From positions 273,135 through 337,134 of the forward strand of contig NZ_JAGFNP010000002.1 in NCBI RefSeq assembly GCF_017592475.1: a stretch of DNA of 64,000 nt. The letters run 5' to 3'. The stretch comes from Glycomyces niveus. Lineage in GTDB: Bacteria > Actinomycetota > Actinomycetes > Mycobacteriales > Micromonosporaceae. The notes under the pieces were generated by a model, which was not told the DNA's origin, did no database searches, and saw nothing but the letters and a program-made list of their open reading frames with translations. This document shows positions 1-7,622 of this stretch, in pieces; the stretch's first letter is position 1; every line of letters begins with the position of its first letter. The position numbers and the translations under genes were made by a program.

Positions 1-73
<73 letters not shown>

Positions 74-84
74 CGTATGCGCGA

Positions 85-2055
85 TCAGACCTCGATGTGG
101 GAGCCGACGATGATCGTGCGGTCCCGCGGGAGCTGGAAGTGCTCGGCCGCGTCCGAGGTGATGTGCGAGGTGGCGATGAAGAGGTGCTTGCGCCAGGTCG
201 CCATCGTCGGCTCGGTGCCGGCCCGCAGCTGGATCGTGGACAGGAAGTAGACCGCCTTGTCCAGGCGGAGCTTCCGGCCCTCGGACTGCTCGGGGCGGAC
301 CAGCCGCAGCGCGCGCGGCACGTCCGGGGTCTCGGCGTAGCCGAAGCGGACGGTCACGTGGATGACCGAGTCCTGGCAGTGCCCCAGGTCGTCGACCTCC
401 ACGCGTTCGGACTCGGGCACCCGCGGCACCGGCTCGGTCTGGACCGAGAGCACCACGGTCTGCGCGTACCGGGCGTGGTTGAGCTCCAGCGCGGCGCGCA
501 GCGCCAGGGGTGCGGAGTCCTTGCCCCGGCCCAGGAACACGCCCGTGCCGGGCACCTGGGCGGCCTTGGGCTCGCCGCGGCGCATCTTGTCGACGAACTC
601 GCGCAGCGGCCCCTCGCGGCGCTCGCGCTCGGCCGAGACGACCTCGCGGCCGCGCTGCCACGTGACCATCACCGTGAACGCCGTGACGCCGATGAGCAGG
701 GGCAGCCACGCGCCGTGGATGATCTTGGTGCTGCTGGCCGCCAGGAACGTCACGTTGATCGCCAGCAGCAGCCCGCCGCCGCCGATGAGCGCCCACCACG
801 GTGTCTTCCAGCGGCCGCGCGCGATGTAGAGGAACAGGATCGTGACGATGACGATCGTGCCGATCACGGCCATGCCGTAGGCGAACGCCAGCGACTCCGA
901 GGAGCGGAAGGCGAACACGAGGGTGAGCACCGAGACCATGAGCAGCCAGTTGATCCACGGCACGTAGATCTGGCCGTAGTGGTGCTCCGAGGTGTGCGCG
1001 ATCCGCAGCCGCGGCAGGTAGCCCAGCTCCGAGGCCTGCGAGGCCACCGAGAACGCGCCGCTGATGACCGCCTGCGAGGCGATCACGGTCGCCGTCGCGG
1101 CCAGCACCAGCAGCGGGATGCGCGCCCATTCGGGGGCGAGGAGGAAGAACGAGCCGGAGATGTTCCCGGTGTCCTCCAGGATGAGCGCGCCCTGGCCCAT
1201 GTAGTTGAGCAGCAGGGCGGGGAAGACCATGAACAGCCACGCGCGCGAGATCGGCTTGCGCCCGAAGTGGCCCATGTCGGCGTACAGGGCCTCGGCGCCG
1301 GTGAAGGTGAGGATGACGGCCGCTAGTGCGAAGAACGCGACGTCGAAGTGGCCGAACAGGAAGTCGACCGCGTACGTGGGGGAGAGGGCCTTGAGGATCT
1401 CGGGGTTGCGGGAGATCCCGCCCAGGCCCAGCACCGCGAGGGCGGTGAACCAGGCGATCATGATCGGGCCGAACCAGCGTCCGATCACCGCGGTGCCCTT
1501 GCGCTGGAACGCGAACAGCAGCACGATGATGACCACCGTGGCCGGGATGATGAACGACTCCAGGTCGGGGTTGATGGTCTTGATGCCCTCGACGGCGGAG
1601 AGCACCGAGATCGCGGGGGTGATCATGCTGTCGCCGAGGAACAGCGCCGCGCCGAATATGCCGAGCGCGGCGAGCGCGAGGCCGGCCTTGCGGCCTTGGC
1701 TCTTGCTGTGGCGGCGGATCAGGGTGATGAGGGCCATGATGCCGCCCTCGCCGTCGTTGTCGGCGCGCATCGCGAAGCCGACGTAGAAGATCGTCACGAT
1801 GATCATGAGCGACCAGAAGATCAGCGAGATGACGCCGTAGACGTTGGCGATGTTCGTGGGCACCGGGTGGGGGTCGGCGGGGTTGAAGATCGTCTGCAGG
1901 GCGTAGATCGGGCTGGTGCCGATGTCGCCGTAGACGATGCCGAGGGCGCCGACGAGGAGGGCGAGCTTGGTCGTGCTCCGGGCGGGGGCGGTGGGGCCGG
2001 CGGGGGGAGGCTCGAGGGCCGCCTCGGTGGTGCCGACGCTGGGTTGAGCGGTCAA
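85..2055 (-). CDS. kup: Kup-type potassium uptake permease
   Basis: Low-affinity K+ uptake protein of the KUP/HAK/KT family, thought to be a K+/H+ symporter of the cytoplasmic membrane. The 656-residue length suits the family. After a short Pro/Ala-rich tail, the first membrane segment carries the family signature GIVYGDIGTSPIYAL near residues 39-53. About twelve hydrophobic segments follow to about residue 470, then a soluble C-terminal domain of about 170 residues. The start is a TTG (2055-2053) with AAAGGAG upstream at good spacing. It is transcribed alone and divergently from the flavin monooxygenase operon. A perfect 12-bp palindrome lies about 67-78 bp upstream. The kdpDE pair 23 kb away also concerns potassium, but no kdpFABC is present in the window. 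Confidence 0.95.
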   Translation of the reverse strand: MTAQPSVGTTEAALEPPPAGPTAPARSTTKLALLVGALGIVYGDIGTSPIYALQTIFNPADPHPVPTNIANVYGVISLIFWSLMIIVTIFYVGFAMRADNDGEGGIMALITLIRRHSKSQGRKAGLALAALGIFGAALFLGDSMITPAISVLSAVEGIKTINPDLESFIIPATVVIIVLLFAFQRKGTAVIGRWFGPIMIAWFTALAVLGLGGISRNPEILKALSPTYAVDFLFGHFDVAFFALAAVILTFTGAEALYADMGHFGRKPISRAWLFMVFPALLLNYMGQGALILEDTGNISGSFFLLAPEWARIPLLVLAATATVIASQAVISGAFSVASQASELGYLPRLRIAHTSEHHYGQIYVPWINWLLMVSVLTLVFAFRSSESLAFAYGMAVIGTIVIVTILFLYIARGRWKTPWWALIGGGGLLLAINVTFLAASSTKIIHGAWLPLLIGVTAFTVMVTWQRGREVVSAERERREGPLREFVDKMRRGEPKAAQVPGTGVFLGRGKDSAPLALRAALELNHARYAQTVVLSVQTEPVPRVPESERVEVDDLGHCQDSVIHVTVRFGYAETPDVPRALRLVRPEQSEGRKLRLDKAVYFLSTIQLRAGTEPTMATWRKHLFIATSHITSDAAEHFQLPRDRTIIVGSHIEV

Positions 2056-2121
2056 GGGTGTGCTCCTTTCCGCTGCCGGATGCTAGTCGGGCGCCTGCCG
2101 GAAAACCCTCAATGCGATCGA

Positions 2122-2133
2122 TATTCGCGAATA
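2122..2133. promoter_or_regulatory. Palindrome TATTCGCGAATA upstream of kup
   Basis: Perfect 12-bp palindrome in the 267-bp space between kup and the divergent monooxygenase gene, placed 67-78 bp upstream of the kup start codon. It is AT-rich at its ends in a GC-rich background, as expected of a repressor site. The cognate regulator is unknown. I see no c-di-AMP riboswitch-like fold here. Confidence 0.35.
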
Positions 2134-2322
2134 CTTACGTTTCCTTGACGGCGATGGTTCGAATGCATACGCCCCCTTGACGCCCGATCCGCCGCGGCCC
2201 GACCCGCGCCGCGGTGTGAGCAGTGCCTCCCGCGGATCGGAATTATCCTGGCCCCCGGCTCGTTAAGGTAGATGCAAACGCATGAAGATCGCACCGCCGC
2301 GGCGGGGAGAGCAGGGATTACG

Positions 2323-3504
2323 ATGCAGTTCGGAGTCTTCTCAGTCAGTGACATCACGCGCGACCCGGTGTCGGGGGAGACCCCGTCCGAGGCCGAGCGG
2401 ATCGACGGCATCCTCAAGATCGCCGTCAAGGCCGAAGAGGTGGGCCTCGACGTGTTCGCCATCGGCGAGCACCACAACCCGCCGTTCTTCTCCTCCTCCC
2501 CGACGACGCTGCTGTCGCACATCGCCGCCCTCACCGAGCGGCTGATCGTGACGACGGCGACGACCCTGATCACCACGAACGACCCGGTGCGCATCGCCGA
2601 GGAGTACGCGATGCTCCAGCACCTGTCGAAGGGCCGCATGGACCTCATGCTCGGGCGCGGCAACACCGCCCCGGTCTACCCGTGGTTCGGCCAGGACATC
2701 CGCCAGGGCCTGCCGCTCGCCCTCGAGCACTACAACCTGCTGCACCGGCTGTGGCGCGAGGACGTGGTGGACTGGGAGGGCGAGTTCCGCACCCCGCTGC
2801 AGGGCTTCACCTCCACGCCGCGCCCCCTCGACGACGTGCCGCCGTTCGTGTGGCACGGCTCGATCCGCACGCCCGAGATCGCCGAGCAGGCCGCGTTCTA
2901 CGGCAACGGCTACTTCGCCAACCACATCTTCTGGCCCACGTCGCACTCCAAGCGCCTCGTGGACTTCTACCGCCAGCGCTTCGAGCACTACGGCCACGGC
3001 ACGCGCAAGCAGGCGATCGTGGGGCTCGGCGGGCACGCGTACATCGCGAAGCGCTCGCAGGACGCGGTGAGCGAGTTCCGCCCGTACTTCAACGAGGCCC
3101 CGGTGTACGGCCACGGCCCGTCCCTGGAGGAGTTCACGCGCGGCACGCCGCTCTCGGTGGGCAGCCCGCAGGAGGTCATCGACAAGACCCTGACCTTCCA
3201 CGACGCCTTCGGCGACTACCAGCGCCAGATGTTCCTCATCGACCACGCGGGGATGCCGCTGAAGATGGTGCTCAACCAGCTCGACCTGCTCGGCGAGGAG
3301 GTCGTCCCGGTGCTGCGCAAGGAGCTCGCCGCCCGGCGCGACCCGGAGTCGGCCGACGCCCCGACGCACGCGGCCCGCGTGAAGGCGAAGTACGGCGACG
3401 CCCCGGCGCGCCAGCCCCGCCCGAACGCCAACCGCGGCGACAACGTCACCGGCGCCTCGCCCTACCAGGACAGCGACGCCGCCGCCGAGTACCCGGAGAT
3501 CTAG
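2323..3504 (+). CDS. LLM-class FMN-dependent monooxygenase (CE1758-like)
   Basis: Luciferase-like (TIM-barrel) flavin monooxygenase of 393 residues. It uses FMNH2 supplied by a reductase and O2 to oxidise an unidentified substrate. The start MQFGVFSVSDITRDP with GGGGAGAGCAGGG upstream is preferred to an ATG 17 codons earlier. The N-terminal beta strand, the GEHHNPPF segment and the late H-A-M region are typical of the bacterial luciferase family. The product resembles the family NCBI names CE1758, whose genes usually sit beside a CE1759-type FMN reductase, exactly as here. A MarR gene follows after 2 bp and the reductase overlaps that, so the three form one operon. The C-terminal 40 residues are polar and probably disordered. 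The substrate is not predictable from sequence. Confidence 0.88.
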   Translation: MQFGVFSVSDITRDPVSGETPSEAERIDGILKIAVKAEEVGLDVFAIGEHHNPPFFSSSPTTLLSHIAALTERLIVTTATTLITTNDPVRIAEEYAMLQHLSKGRMDLMLGRGNTAPVYPWFGQDIRQGLPLALEHYNLLHRLWREDVVDWEGEFRTPLQGFTSTPRPLDDVPPFVWHGSIRTPEIAEQAAFYGNGYFANHIFWPTSHSKRLVDFYRQRFEHYGHGTRKQAIVGLGGHAYIAKRSQDAVSEFRPYFNEAPVYGHGPSLEEFTRGTPLSVGSPQEVIDKTLTFHDAFGDYQRQMFLIDHAGMPLKMVLNQLDLLGEEVVPVLRKELAARRDPESADAPTHAARVKAKYGDAPARQPRPNANRGDNVTGASPYQDSDAAAEYPEI

Positions 3505-3506
3505 CC

Positions 3507-3986
3507 GTGACCCGCAGCCGCAGCCGCCGCGCGAACGAGGCCTGGGAGTCGCTGCTGACCGCCCACGCCTCGCTCATGAAGCGGTTCGCCGCAGAGCCGA
3601 TCTGGGGCGAGCTGTCCATGCGCGAGTACGACGTCCTCTACACGCTCTCGAAGCACGACGGGCCGCTGCGCCTGTTCGAGCTGGGACGCGGCGTGCTGCT
3701 CAGCCAGCCCGCCCTGTCCCGGCTCGTGGAGCGGCTCGCCGAGCGCGGCCTGATCGAGCGCACCCCCGACCCCGAGGACGGGCGGGGTGTCAGGCTCGCC
3801 CTCACCGAGGCCGGGCGCGAGCGGCAGCGGCGCGTCGGCGGCCGGCACGCCGTCGACGTCGCCCGCGCCGTCACGGCCGCCCTCACCGATGAGGAGATGG
3901 CCCAGCTCGAGGCCATCGGCCGCAAACTCGCCGCCCAGGGCGCGGCGACCCCCGCACAACGCAACCGGCAGGAGGCCGTGCTGTGA
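3507..3986 (+). CDS. MarR-family transcriptional regulator
   Basis: Winged-helix regulator of 159 residues, probably a dimeric ligand- or redox-responsive repressor of its own operon. The GTG start lies 2 bp after the monooxygenase stop. The reading frame continues upstream through that gene only as a shadow. The MarR core is clear: SMREYDVLYTLSKHDGPLRL, then a recognition helix near LLSQPALSRLVERLAERGLI, then the wing with DPEDGRGVRLALTEAG. Its stop overlaps the FMN reductase start by 4 bp (GTGA), indicating translational coupling. It contains no cysteine, so thiol oxidation sensing is unlikely. Its place between a monooxygenase and its reductase is unusual for a regulator and suggests tight co-regulation. 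Confidence 0.85.
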   Translation: MTRSRSRRANEAWESLLTAHASLMKRFAAEPIWGELSMREYDVLYTLSKHDGPLRLFELGRGVLLSQPALSRLVERLAERGLIERTPDPEDGRGVRLALTEAGRERQRRVGGRHAVDVARAVTAALTDEEMAQLEAIGRKLAAQGAATPAQRNRQEAVL

Positions 3987-4669
3987 CCACCCAGAACCAG
4001 TTCAGAGTCGTAGTCGTCAGCGGCGGCACCAGCGACCCGTCCTCGACCAGGATGCTCGCCGACCGCATCGCCGACCGCGTGCGCATCCTCGCCGAGGAGC
4101 GCTCCGAGTCCGTCGCCACGGACGTGATCGACCTGCGCGAGCTCGCGAGCGAAATCGCGACCGCGCTCGTCTCGCAGCTCATGGGCCCCAAGCTGACCCG
4201 CGCCGTGGAGCTCCTCGGGGCCGCCGACGCGGTCGTGGCGAGCGCCCCGGTGTACAAGGCCGCGCCGAGCGGTCTGTTCAGCTCCTTCTTCCACCTGCTC
4301 GACAACGACCTGCTCATCGCCAAACCGGTGGTGCTCGCGGCGACGGCCGGCACGGCCCGCCACGCCCTGGTGGTGGACGAGCAGATGCGCTCGCTGTTCG
4401 CCTACTTGCGCACGCTGACCGTGCCGACCTCGGTCTTCGCCGCCACAGAGGACTGGAACTCGAAGGAGCTGGGGGAGCGGATCACTCGCGCCGCGATCGA
4501 ACTGCTCCTGCTCATGGAGTCCGGCTTCGCCGAGCAGGTCCGCGGCGAGTCGTGGAAGCACTACCAGCACGAGTACGGCAGCGCGGGCGGCACGGAGCTC
4601 GAGATCGACCTGAGCTCCGACCTGATGCGCCTGGCGACGGGCGGCTCGCGGGCGAAGCGCAAGCCCTAG
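3983..4669 (+). CDS. NAD(P)H:FMN reductase (CE1759-like)
   Basis: Flavodoxin-fold FMN reductase of 228 residues that should supply FMNH2 to the luciferase-like monooxygenase in the same operon. The N-terminal strand FRVVVVSGGTSDPSSTRMLA contains the phosphate-binding loop (SGGTSDPSST). ASAPVYKAAPSGLFSSFFHLLD is the flavin-ring region typical of NADPH-dependent FMN reductases. The GTG start overlaps the MarR stop. The combination of this family (named CE1759 in NCBI annotation) with a CE1758-like monooxygenase is a recurrent actinobacterial pair. I see no terminator directly behind it; the next gene starts 65 bp later with its own promoter-like sequence. Confidence 0.88.
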   Translation: MTTQNQFRVVVVSGGTSDPSSTRMLADRIADRVRILAEERSESVATDVIDLRELASEIATALVSQLMGPKLTRAVELLGAADAVVASAPVYKAAPSGLFSSFFHLLDNDLLIAKPVVLAATAGTARHALVVDEQMRSLFAYLRTLTVPTSVFAATEDWNSKELGERITRAAIELLLLMESGFAEQVRGESWKHYQHEYGSAGGTELEIDLSSDLMRLATGGSRAKRKP

Positions 4670-4734
4670 CGGAGGTCCCCGCCGGTGGCTCCGAACCGGT
4701 ACTTTAGTAGGAACGCACACGGAGTGGAGGCGCG

Positions 4735-4971
4735 ATGGGCGACGGCGGCGATGGCGGCGAAGCGGTGGACTTCGCCGCCGCCGAACTTCCGGTGGACTGG
4801 GCGAGCGAGGTCGTCGAGGCGGCCGCGGCCGCTCCTGACGATGACTTCGAGGACCTGCTCGTCACCGGCGGATCCGGTGGCGGCGAAGGGGTCCGGACCC
4901 AGCAGGAGCAAGAGGACGACTACCTCGCCATGACCTGGGTCGAGCCCGACACCACTTCGGAATCGCGATAA
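4735..4971 (+). CDS. Small highly acidic protein of unknown function
   Basis: A 78-residue frame with a good ribosome binding site (GTGGAGGCGCG then ATG) and a perfect terminator just behind it, so it is probably a real gene. About 21 of 78 residues are Asp or Glu, there is no Lys and only two Arg, so the product is strongly anionic. It contains Gly/Ala-rich, probably disordered, stretches and a short motif PDDDFEDLL. No signal peptide or membrane segment is visible. I do not recognise a family. An overlapping frame at 4685-4933 lacks a ribosome binding site and has shadow composition. It could be a precursor peptide, an anti-sigma-like decoy or a protein-binding acidic tail, but nothing in the sequence decides this. 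Confidence 0.55.
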   Translation: MGDGGDGGEAVDFAAAELPVDWASEVVEAAAAAPDDDFEDLLVTGGSGGGEGVRTQQEQEDDYLAMTWVEPDTTSESR

Positions 4972-4978
4972 GGCGATG

Positions 4979-5010
4979 AAGGTGCGGCGGCCGCAGGGCC
5001 GCCGCACCTT
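4979..5010. terminator. Bidirectional hairpin terminator
   Basis: A perfect 14-bp stem (AAGGTGCGGCGGCC, 4979-4992) with loop GCAG pairs with 4997-5010 and is followed by a CT-rich stretch. It lies between the convergent small acidic gene and the flavoprotein gene and can serve both strands. Confidence 0.8.
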
Positions 5011-5027
5011 CTCTTTGCCGCGCTTCG

Positions 5028-5984
5028 CTACCGGGCCCGGTACGCGGCCACGGCCGCCGCCGTGTCCTCGTTGACCAGTTCCATGTTGATCTGCGCCCCG
5101 GCCATCGCGCCCGCCGCGGCGGACGCGCCGACCTGTCCCATGAGGTCGGTGACGTTGCCCGCGACCCACACGCCGGGGACGTCGGTGCGGCCGACCGGGT
5201 CGGCCGGGACGTGCTCGCCCGCGCCCGAGGGGTGCTCGACCGTCTTGAGGCCCAGGTCCTTCAGGAACCCGGCCCGGGCCTCCAGGCGCGACGAGGTGGC
5301 GAGGACGCTGCGCTCCACGAACTCGCCGCCGGCGAGCCGCACCCCGGTGATGCGCCCGTCCTCGGCCTCGATCCGCTCGATCGCGCCGTCCACGATCCGG
5401 GTGCCGCGCGCGATGAGCTTCTCGCGCTCCTCGGCGGGGAGCGCCAGCCGCTCGTTCGTGAAGACCACCAGGTCGGCGGTCCACTGCCGGAACAGGAGTG
5501 CGCCGTGCATCGACATCGGCCCGGTCGCGATGACGCCGATGGCCCGGTCGCGGACCTCCCAGCCGTGGCAGTACGGGCAGTGGATCAGGCCGCGGCCCCA
5601 GTGCTCGGCCAGGCCCGGGATCTCCGGCAGCCGGTCGACCAGGCCGGTGGTGACGAGCAGCTTGCGGGCCTTGACCTCCCGGCCGTCCGCGAGCGCGACC
5701 GCGAACCCGCCATCGGCGGCCTTCGCGCCCGAGACCGCGCCGTCGACCACGTGGCCGCCGTACTGGCGCACCTCGCCGCGGCCGATCGCCAGCAGTTCGG
5801 CCGGCGGCATGCCCTCGCGTCCGAGCAGGCCGTGGACGCCCTCGGCCGGGGCGTTCCGCGGCTCGCCCGCGTCGATCACGGCCACCGCGCGCCGCGCGCG
5901 GGCGAGCATGAGCGCCCCGTTCAGGCCCGCGGCGCCGCCGCCGACCACCACCACGTCGTACTGCTCCCTCAGTTCATCGGTCAT
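5028..5984 (-). CDS. FAD-dependent thioredoxin-reductase-like oxidoreductase
   Basis: Cytoplasmic NAD(P)H/FAD oxidoreductase of 318 residues. The first Rossmann motif VVVGGGAAGLNGAL binds FAD near residues 12-25. CPYCHGWEVRDR near residue 140 is the redox-active CxxC of the thioredoxin reductase family. The GVWVAGNVTD motif near the C-terminus closes the FAD site. The ATG at 5984 has GGAGGT 7 bp upstream and is preferred over a GTG three codons earlier. Proteins of this type often act as stand-alone disulfide reductases or, without a partner, as FAD oxidoreductases of unknown substrate. It is divergent from an XRE/cupin regulator across an 81-bp space with three GGCAA half-sites, which suggests that regulator controls it. 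Confidence 0.88.
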   Translation of the reverse strand: MTDELREQYDVVVVGGGAAGLNGALMLARARRAVAVIDAGEPRNAPAEGVHGLLGREGMPPAELLAIGRGEVRQYGGHVVDGAVSGAKAADGGFAVALADGREVKARKLLVTTGLVDRLPEIPGLAEHWGRGLIHCPYCHGWEVRDRAIGVIATGPMSMHGALLFRQWTADLVVFTNERLALPAEEREKLIARGTRIVDGAIERIEAEDGRITGVRLAGGEFVERSVLATSSRLEARAGFLKDLGLKTVEHPSGAGEHVPADPVGRTDVPGVWVAGNVTDLMGQVGASAAAGAMAGAQINMELVNEDTAAAVAAYRAR

Positions 5985-6029
5985 TGCGACCACCTCCGAG
6001 GACGACCGTAAACGCGCCTCGGCAGAACT

Positions 6030-6055
6030 GGCAAATTATCTTGCCGTTATGGCAA
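6030..6055. promoter_or_regulatory. Triple half-site operator of the XRE regulator
   Basis: GGCAA at 6030-6034, TTGCC at 6041-6045 and GGCAA at 6051-6055 form two overlapping inverted repeats with 6- and 5-bp spacers. They lie between the divergent flavoprotein and XRE genes. The last half-site overlaps CAAAAT (6053-6058), which stands 7 nt before the XRE start codon and may be the -10 box of a leaderless transcript. A GATAAT-like box on the minus strand is also covered. Autoregulation is inferred. Confidence 0.5.
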
Positions 6056-6065
6056 AATCGGGGCC

Positions 6066-6653
6066 ATGGACGAAGCGATGGACCAGGCCCTCGACGCGGT
6101 CGGCCCGCGCCTGCGGGCGCTGCGCAAGGAGCGCGAGGCGACCCTCGCCGACCTCTCGGAGCAGACCGGGATCTCCGTGAGCACGCTCTCGCGGCTCGAG
6201 TCGGGCGCCCGGCGGCCGACGCTGGAACTCCTGCTGCCCTTGGCGAAGGCCCACGGGGTCACCCTCGACGACCTCGTGGACGCCCCGCCCACCGGCGACC
6301 CGCGCATCCACATGCGCCCGGTCACGCGCCACGGCATGATCCACCTGCCGCTCACCCGCCGGCCCGGCGGCATCCAGGCCTACAAGCTCATCATCCCCGG
6401 CGGCACCCGAGGCGAGCCGGACCTGAAGGTCCACGAGGGCTACGAGTGGATGTACGTCCTCAACGGCAACCTGCGGGTCGTGCTCGGCGAGCACGACTTC
6501 GTGATGAAGCCGGGCGAGGCCGCCGAGTTCGACACCCGCACCCCGCACTGGTTCGGCAGCGCCGACGAGCGGTCCGTGGAGTTCCTGAGCCTCTTCGGCA
6601 GCCAGGGCGAGCGGGCGCACCTGCGCGCCAAGCCGAAGGCCAAGGGCGCCTAA
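6066..6653 (+). CDS. XRE-family regulator with C-terminal cupin domain
   Basis: Transcription factor of 195 residues. Residues about 12-68 form a helix-turn-helix (LRALRKEREATLADLSEQTG, then ISVSTLSRLESGARRPTLEL). Residues about 100-170 form a cupin barrel (KVHEGYEWMYVLNGNLRVVL ... FDTRTPHWFG) that may bind a small molecule. Such regulators typically repress or activate an adjacent catabolic or redox gene; the divergent thioredoxin-reductase-like gene is the natural target. No strong ribosome binding site precedes the ATG, which fits a leaderless transcript. Its stop codon overlaps that of the convergent dehydrogenase gene. Confidence 0.9.
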   Translation: MDEAMDQALDAVGPRLRALRKEREATLADLSEQTGISVSTLSRLESGARRPTLELLLPLAKAHGVTLDDLVDAPPTGDPRIHMRPVTRHGMIHLPLTRRPGGIQAYKLIIPGGTRGEPDLKVHEGYEWMYVLNGNLRVVLGEHDFVMKPGEAAEFDTRTPHWFGSADERSVEFLSLFGSQGERAHLRAKPKAKGA

Positions 6654-7576
6654 GCGAACGCGTTGACGCCGGTGAGCGCGGCCGAGTACTCCCAGAGCCG
6701 CCGCGCCTGCTCGGGGTCGACCGCGTGCGGCCGCACACCGGGGCCCTCGGCGGTCACCTCGGCGACCTCGCAGTCCTCGAGATAGACCCCGCCGAGGCCG
6801 TTCAGCTGCGGCGAGGTGGCCGCCCAGGTCTGGGTGGCCGCGCCCTGCTCGGTGTTCTTGAAGTACTCCGGCGGGTTCCCGTCCGAGTCCATCCAGCCCA
6901 TCTCCCGCTGCTCCTCCACGGGGATGTGCCGCTGCAAGGGCGTGAGGATGGCCCCGGGGTGCAGCGCGAAGGCCTTGACGCCGAGCCGGTCGAGCTCGAC
7001 GGCGAACAGCACGTTCGCGGTCTTCGACTGGCCGTACGCCTGCCAGCGGTCGTAGCCCTCCGTGAAATGCGGGTCGTCCCAGCGGACGGGCGATATGCCG
7101 TGCCCTCCCGAGGAGACCGCCACGACTCGCGCACCCTCGAGCAGGGGCATGAGGCGGTTGACGAGCGCGAAGTGCCCGAGGTGGTTGACCGCGAACTGGA
7201 GCTCCCAGCCCTGGTCGGTGCGCGTCTCGGGGCAGGCCATGATGCCCGCGCCGTTGACGAGGTAGTCGATGCGCCGCCTTTCGGCGAGGCGGCGTTCGGC
7301 GAAGGCCTTGACGCTCGCGAGATCGGCGAGGTCGACGAAGTCGACCTCCGTGCCCGGGATGCCGTCGAGGTTGGCCGCGGCCAGGTCCGGTCGCCGCGCG
7401 GGGACGACCACGGCGGCCCCGGCGTTCGCCAAGGCGCGCGTGGTCTCGAGGCCGATGCCGGAGTAGCCACCGGTCACGACGGCCGTCTTCCCGGTGAGGT
7501 CGAGTCCGTCGAGGACGTCGGCGGCGGTTGAGCGGGCGTGGAAGCCCGATCCGATCGGTTGCTGCTTGTCGCTCAT
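6650..7576 (-). CDS. Short-chain dehydrogenase/reductase
   Basis: NAD(P)-dependent oxidoreductase of 308 residues, in the retinol dehydrogenase / WW-domain-oxidoreductase-like branch. The cofactor motif TGGYSGIG lies at about residues 35-42. The NNAG equivalent is NGAGIM, the catalytic serine is in VVAVSSGGHG, and the YGQSK active-site Tyr/Lys pair is at about 180-184. The substrate is unknown. The ATG lies only 6 nt after a TAGCTT -10 box in a MerR-type promoter, so the mRNA is probably leaderless and induced by a MerR regulator not encoded nearby. MerR-controlled dehydrogenases of this arrangement often answer aldehyde or electrophile stress, which is inference here. Confidence 0.9.
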   Translation of the reverse strand: MSDKQQPIGSGFHARSTAADVLDGLDLTGKTAVVTGGYSGIGLETTRALANAGAAVVVPARRPDLAAANLDGIPGTEVDFVDLADLASVKAFAERRLAERRRIDYLVNGAGIMACPETRTDQGWELQFAVNHLGHFALVNRLMPLLEGARVVAVSSGGHGISPVRWDDPHFTEGYDRWQAYGQSKTANVLFAVELDRLGVKAFALHPGAILTPLQRHIPVEEQREMGWMDSDGNPPEYFKNTEQGAATQTWAATSPQLNGLGGVYLEDCEVAEVTAEGPGVRPHAVDPEQARRLWEYSAALTGVNAFA

Positions 7577-7582
7577 GCCCTG

Positions 7583-7613
7583 AAGCTACGACTTGGAGTG
7601 CACTCCAAGGCAA
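7583..7613 (-). promoter_or_regulatory. MerR-type promoter with 19-bp spacer
   Basis: On the minus strand TTGCCT (7608-7613) and TAGCTT (7583-7588) are separated by exactly 19 bp. The spacer region contains the perfect palindrome CTTGGAGTGCACTCCAAG (7592-7609). The over-long spacer with a central dyad is the hallmark of MerR-family-activated promoters. The start codon of the dehydrogenase lies 6 nt after the -10 box. Confidence 0.75.
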
Positions 7614-7622
7614 GTGCGCAGG

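Noticed and set aside
97..2148. Long plus-strand reading frames across kup (for example 97-1326 and 1348-2148)
   Set aside because: They are antisense to a clear transporter gene, rich in Arg, Gly and Asp as expected of GC-driven shadows, and have no start signals.
4685..4933. Alternative small plus-strand frame overlapping the acidic mini-gene
   Set aside because: It lacks a ribosome binding site and has Arg/Thr/Ser-rich shadow composition; the 4735 frame has GGAGG and ends at a terminator.
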